A DNA stretch of 64,000 nt, taken from positions 3,517,001 to 3,581,000 of the forward strand of contig NC_073351.2 in the NCBI RefSeq assembly GCF_027580225.2. Direction: 5' to 3'. Of this stretch, positions 26,801-32,800 are shown in pieces (the first letter of the stretch is position 1; each line of letters opens with the position of its first letter). The notes below the pieces were generated by a model. The model was not told the origin of the DNA and made no database searches. It saw only the letters and a program-made list of their open reading frames with translations. The translations under genes and the position numbers were made by a program. This DNA is from Misgurnus anguillicaudatus (taxonomy: Eukaryota > Chordata > Actinopteri > Cypriniformes > Cobitidae).

Positions 26801-29800
26801 AATTAAAGAAAATGGTCCACGAAAAGGCTCCAACCTGTGAAGCTGATCTGGCAACTGCTATAAGACAAAGCTGGAGACAGATTGATGAAGTATACTGTTT
26901 GTCATTAGTTAAATCCATGCCTCAGATAATTCAAGCTGTTATAAAAGCCAGAGGTGGTGCAACAAAGTACTAGTAGTGTTTTTATTTGGTGATTCCATAT
27001 AATTTTTCATATTTTTTTCCTCTGTTTGATCTGTAAAAACAGTTGTAATAGACTATAGTTATCTTTCTTTGTTTTATACAGCCAGAAGTTTGGATTGTTG
27101 AGTAAAAAACAATTTGTGGCATATATGTGCTTGTTTTTTTCTACACAATTAAACATTTGAATGAACATCTTCTGAGAGGTGTGATTCCATACTTTTTGCC
27201 AGGGGTTGTATATAGTTGGAAAATGTGAAATCTATCGAGACCCGGAAAAAAGCCAATCTGCCCCATCACCGAACACCTGGATTTTCAGATGCAGGCAGCA
27301 TAAGATCCTCGTTAGGATTAGGAGAAATCGCAAAGCAAACTTAAGTCCAACTGGGATCCTCCGAATGACCTGTGATTCCCACCATCAAAGACACCATGCT
27401 GCCTCAGTGAACGCGGTAGCCAAACTGTGAGGTGCAGATGCCTGGCTTTAATCATCTTTAAAGAGAGCTAAGTGGGAGCGTTTTTAATGGCAAACACTTA
27501 CCATGAGCACAGCCAGCACTCACTTACAGACAAAAGACCCAAGAAGTAAACAACATGCTTTACTATAAAAAGCTTGTGCAGTTCCTGCTTGTGTAAAGTG
27601 AAAGTGTCTTATTTTCAAGGCTGATTTTCACTCAGCATTTCTTTGTGGTACATTCCATTGTGTGTTTTTTAAGCTGCAGCAATGCAATTTAGACTTTTCA
27701 AAGAGGCTAAAGTGTAGGGCAGTTCAAATATATTTGACCCTACAGGCATGATGGGGCTATGCACAAAATTCATTAAATTCCTTCAACAATAAAATGGTGC
27801 TTTTAAGATTACTAGGTAAAACTATGAACCTAGCTTTTTATATGGTAGCCATGTTGCCGTATAAGACATAAACAGGTAAACAGCCACGGCTGGTCAATAG
27901 GGGGCCCTGGGGCACTGCCCCCCTAAAGTTGGCCATAGAAGAAACTACTTTAACATATCTCTACAATACTGCCCGTAAAAAATGTATAAGATTAAAAAAG
28001 TCTTTGATCAGTTCATTACTGATAATAAACCCACATTATATTCAAATTTATTTCATGCTTTAACAGTTGACTTCAACAGTAACCTTTTCACCATTTTAGC
28101 AAAGCAGTAATGATATTCATCACCTGATAAATGGCTATTTACAGTCCTACATTACTACAGTAAAAGTTTGATTTTGAGCAGAAGACATGTGCTGCTTAGA
28201 AATAGTTCTCAACATCTTTGTGCAAAAAATGGTATACATTATTTGCACCTGTTGAAGTGTCTCTTCAGTGCAGTAGAGCTGGTGATGATATTCCTGAAGA
28301 GAACTCTGTAGGTCTCTGATCTTCTCACCCTGAGCCTCCACCTGGTCTGTCAATACACTCACCTAAGAAACAAGATCATTAAGTTCAGCCCATAGGTCTT
28401 CAGTGTCTGATATCTTGTGATATGATTTATATTTACATTTATTTATTTAGCATTTACATCAAATTTACATTTATACATTTAATCGAAAGTCCTTGATTTC
28501 AGAATCTAGACTCATGCCTTGTCTTGTCTGGTTGTGAGCAAATTGCCCTTGATGTTTTTGGTGACACGTGTTCCTTGTTTTGTTTTTTATTTTGCAATCT
28601 GTGTGCCATGTGCTGTCCTGCCATATGACCCGTATGTGGGTATTTTTTAAATCATACTTTTTCTATGCTGTGTGGTCATTCGTCCACACGCAAACGCAAT
28701 ATCAAGTTACGGAAAGCTTCTGCTACGGTGAAGGTAGTTAGAAACTTCGGTTGCAGCGTTGTCATGTATCCAGCGAAACCGTAATTTTTGGCTTGTAACG
28801 TTAGCTGTGTCCCAATTTGAAGATTGCAACCATCGAAAGACGTATTCTAAGACCGATTGCGTCACAGCAGGGTGACTGAAGGCTAGTAAGGCTGTCCCAA
28901 TTCAAAGGCTGCTTATAATGAAGCCTCAAAATGTATCCTTATTTCTCTGCGCTGCTACAAAAATTAACCATGGTTTTATTGTGGTAAAAGTGTAGTAACA
29001 ATGTTTTTTTGGTGTATTGATTACTATCAGCAAAACTATGGTTTTACTAGACTAACCATGGTTTAACTATGTTTTTTGAAAACCATGGTTGTTAAACCAT
29101 GGTTATTTTGTGGGATCCATGGTTTTACTACAGTAACCATGTTTTTTTTTTACTGTAGTAAAACCATGGTTAATTTTCGTAAGGGTAAGGATGGATCCGT
29201 AACAGCCATGGCCAGGGGTGCCCAAACTCAGTCCTGGAAGGCCGGTGTCCTGCAGAGTTTAGCTCCAAATTTGCCTCAGCACACCTGCATGGAAGTTTCT
29301 AGAATGCTTAAGACCTTAAAGCGTAACTAAACCCCTGGTCAGAGCCTGACTCCACCCACTGGCAATATTTGAAAAATGCAAGAAAAGTGGGCAGATCCCA
29401 ACGGAGATAGAAGGGACGAACTAAGCTCGTACCAAGTGTGTGATGAGATCGTAACAAGGGCGTGGTGAGCTTGAACCTGCTTACATCACGAGTCATTTTG
29501 TTGGACCCAACATCCAACAGGAAAATTCAACTGCAGTAGCCACCGTTCAACCTGAAGAGGGCAGCACTCGGAAGTTTTTACACTATATACTGCAGTATTG
29601 AAACACTTTATATCCAAATGTCAAAAAACTTACTACAATCAAATGAACAGCACTAATAAAGCATCAATCTTACAGATCATTAACTGAAAAAAGTTGGTTT
29701 AGGGATTAGTTACTCTTTAATTAGCTGCTTCAGGTGTGTTTGATTTGGGTTGGAGCTAAACTCTGCAGGACACCGGCCCTCCAGATCAAGTTTGCGCACC

Positions 29801-32800
29801 CCTGTCCTCGGCTATCCCAAGATTCATTATGCTCCTGTAACGGCTGAATACAAAAGCTGGATATTTTAAAATAAACATAAAACCTTTATTAAATCAAAGT
29901 AAGCAGAAAAAAGTTTCTTGTCACTGTTTTAGTATTATTAGTTGTGTTCCGTATTTATATTTTTCTGTGTATGTTGTGTATATTTCTAAAGTTGATTAAT
30001 TTGATAAATTGTTGGTTAGTTAAATCTACATGATCAACTTGTGATATTTTCTAAAATAAAATTTATGTATTTCCATATTTATCAGAAACATCTCCGCTGT
30101 GTCCCACTGACAGGTGCCGTGGGCAGGTGACTCAACTTATGGATCCTCAGAAGGCTAGTGACCATCAAGGAACGAGTACTCGCTTTTGAGGACGCCTCCA
30201 TCGAAGGACCCAGCCTTCGAATTGGGACATAACTGTTGCTGTTTGTACTGAGGCGAGACTCTGCGATAGCTTGTGATTGGCCAACATGGCTTTATGGTTA
30301 GGGATATATGGCCATATGTTGGTTTGGCATGCTTTGGACAGCACTTCATAACGGGTTTTTGCATGTTCGTGTGGAAGCAGAGTTTTTTTAAACCAAGGAG
30401 GGAAAAAAATCTGTTTATTAATATTTCTTGTGTACATGTGGACTAGGCCTTGTTGTCAGTGGCGTTTTTTAAATGGGTCTTTTTGTTAAACCTGCAGCCT
30501 GCAAGTGGGTTCGCTCTGTAAAAGAGTGACAATATCTCTCTGTTATGCTCATACAATTGTAAAAATTATTTTACAATGATATTACATTCATGATTTACTC
30601 AGACAGACAATAACCCGTAAAGCAGGTCATACACATACACACCCACTGCTTAAATTAGCATGATACTATTATGATAGTCTGGGATATTGTTGTCAGCCCA
30701 GTTGATCAGGAATAAGCGGTCAGTCATATGTGCACTGCATTCATTAGCAGCTTATAAACTATGAAAACCAAACAAGCCAGGACAGAAATAATCCATCTTG
30801 AATACTTTCTGATCCCATGACACACCAGCTTCCTGTAAAGCTCTTAGTTATCTTAATCTGCCAACCCAAAAGAGTGCTTTCAAAATGTCTTTTTATACAC
30901 ATCATACAGCCAAGTGACAGTTATTGTGTAGGCAGTCTGAACAGATATTTAGCTCATAGCAAATATAAATCTATTTACAGTATGAATCTTCTCACGCCGC
31001 CTAAAACAGATTTCTTCAGAATTTACTTTATAAATGTGTCGACTTTTATGAACCACAGCAAATTCGTAAACATTTGAACATTTGCAAAACTGTACATTAA
31101 AAGATTTAAGATGCTTTTAAAGACATCCAGGACACAATATGATGTGTGCTAGAACTTTAGACTAGACTACTTATGATACTAATGAGCTGACTGAATACAT
31201 TCATACTCAAGATAAGGGTATACACAAGAAGAGAAGAGATGTTTTACCTGTAACACAAGAGAATCTTTATCTCCTTCTAGACGAGACAGCCGCTCCAGAT
31301 AGGTCTCGCTGTTGTCTGAGCCCTGCACGTTGACCTGTGGTTCACAGATGGTTAGAGTTACAATTACAGTCTGAAAGCAGAATGCTTAAAACTGTGAAGT
31401 GTGAGGCCCATTACAGTTACCATGTCAGATGCGTGTAGTGGGTTACTGGTTGAAGTAAAACTTTTCGAAATTTCCCTTATAAATGATTCCACTTCTGTCA
31501 AATATGTAGCAGCACTTTACCAAAACCAACCCCTTTACAGTAAATGAGTGTGTTTGAAAGGAATTTCTGTACACGTACTAAAAAATGACTTGCAGCAGAA
31601 TTTCTGCAAAATACAACATAAAATAAACCTCTGCGAAGGCTCTGTACTGCGTCAATTAAAACTTCAAAGAGTCAGTATGAATGTTATGCTGTTAAATGTC
31701 TGTGTGTGATGGGAGAGGATAGCAACACACATTTAATTGCATGTATGCTTAACTGGGTACATAAACAAAGTATGTTTGAGTGTGTGTATGTGCTGAAATA
31801 AAATTTTCTTCTGCACAATGCATCAGAGTGCATAAAGTAAAAACAGCCTTACATAAACATAATAATGAGTACATCATAGCAGAGACTGCAAAAATATGTT
31901 AAAATATGCAAAGAATAACATCAATTCAACATTATACTCAAGATGTTTTTATTTAAACAAAAAGTTGTGTAATCCCAGAGAAGAGATAAATATGTTTACA
32001 TGTCACTCCCATTACCTTATAAGCTTTTAATGCTGTACACACTAATGCAGTTAACTCAAGTATTATAGCATGCTGTATACATTATAAGCTGTTTGAAGCT
32101 TGGGGTGGAAATTCAGGCCTAGTTTTTATAACCAAAATATTTAATTTCCTCCAAAAAAATCCCGTCCACACATGCTCGGTTTTAAAGAAATCTCCATCCA
32201 CATGAAAAAGCAAAAAAAAAAAACTCTATCAAGCGCTGTCAATAGCATTCCACACCAGCAGGCGGTGATATAACCCAAATCGTAAAGCCACCTTTGCCAA
32301 TCAGAAGCCTAACAAAAAGTTTTTACCGGTTCTGGTCTGACGAAAAACCCTGCTTTTACTGTCTACACGACAGCACTGCAAACTGGCGTTTCTTAAAATT
32401 CTCACCCTGGTAGGGTTTTTTTCAAAATGTTCGGTTTCAGTGCCCTGATACTGCGTTTTCACCGAACCGCGTAAAAGTCCCGAGTCTGTGTGGACTAGGC
32501 CTCAGTCTGCTGATAGTATTTGTCTGTATACACAGTATAGGTGATATTTTATACAGAACTCAAAAAAATCAATCATTATGTGATGACGTGAATGCATCCT
32601 AAACAGAAATACCTAAAAATATAGACGGTTTCATCGGACGCACGTGCGCTGATGCGATATACGTCTGGAACTTTACTTCCGGTTTCATTTTTTTAATGGC
32701 CTGACTAGTTGCTAAACTAATCTCTTGAACAAATGTCTCTCCAAAAATAACAAATGTTTTGGTTTCCTAGGTAATCTATGTGTTGTTTTTTCCTTGTTTT

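Larger units (their letters stand above)
28808..30229. mobile_element. TGTCCCAATT-ended element, expanded by nested MITEs
   Basis: TGTCCCAATTTGAAG (28808) and, in reverse, TGTCCCAATTCGAAGG (30229) are inverted ends. The interior is filled by at least three younger insertions (28955-29184, 29213-29804 and, within the latter, 29320-29716). No coding capacity. Confidence 0.6.
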
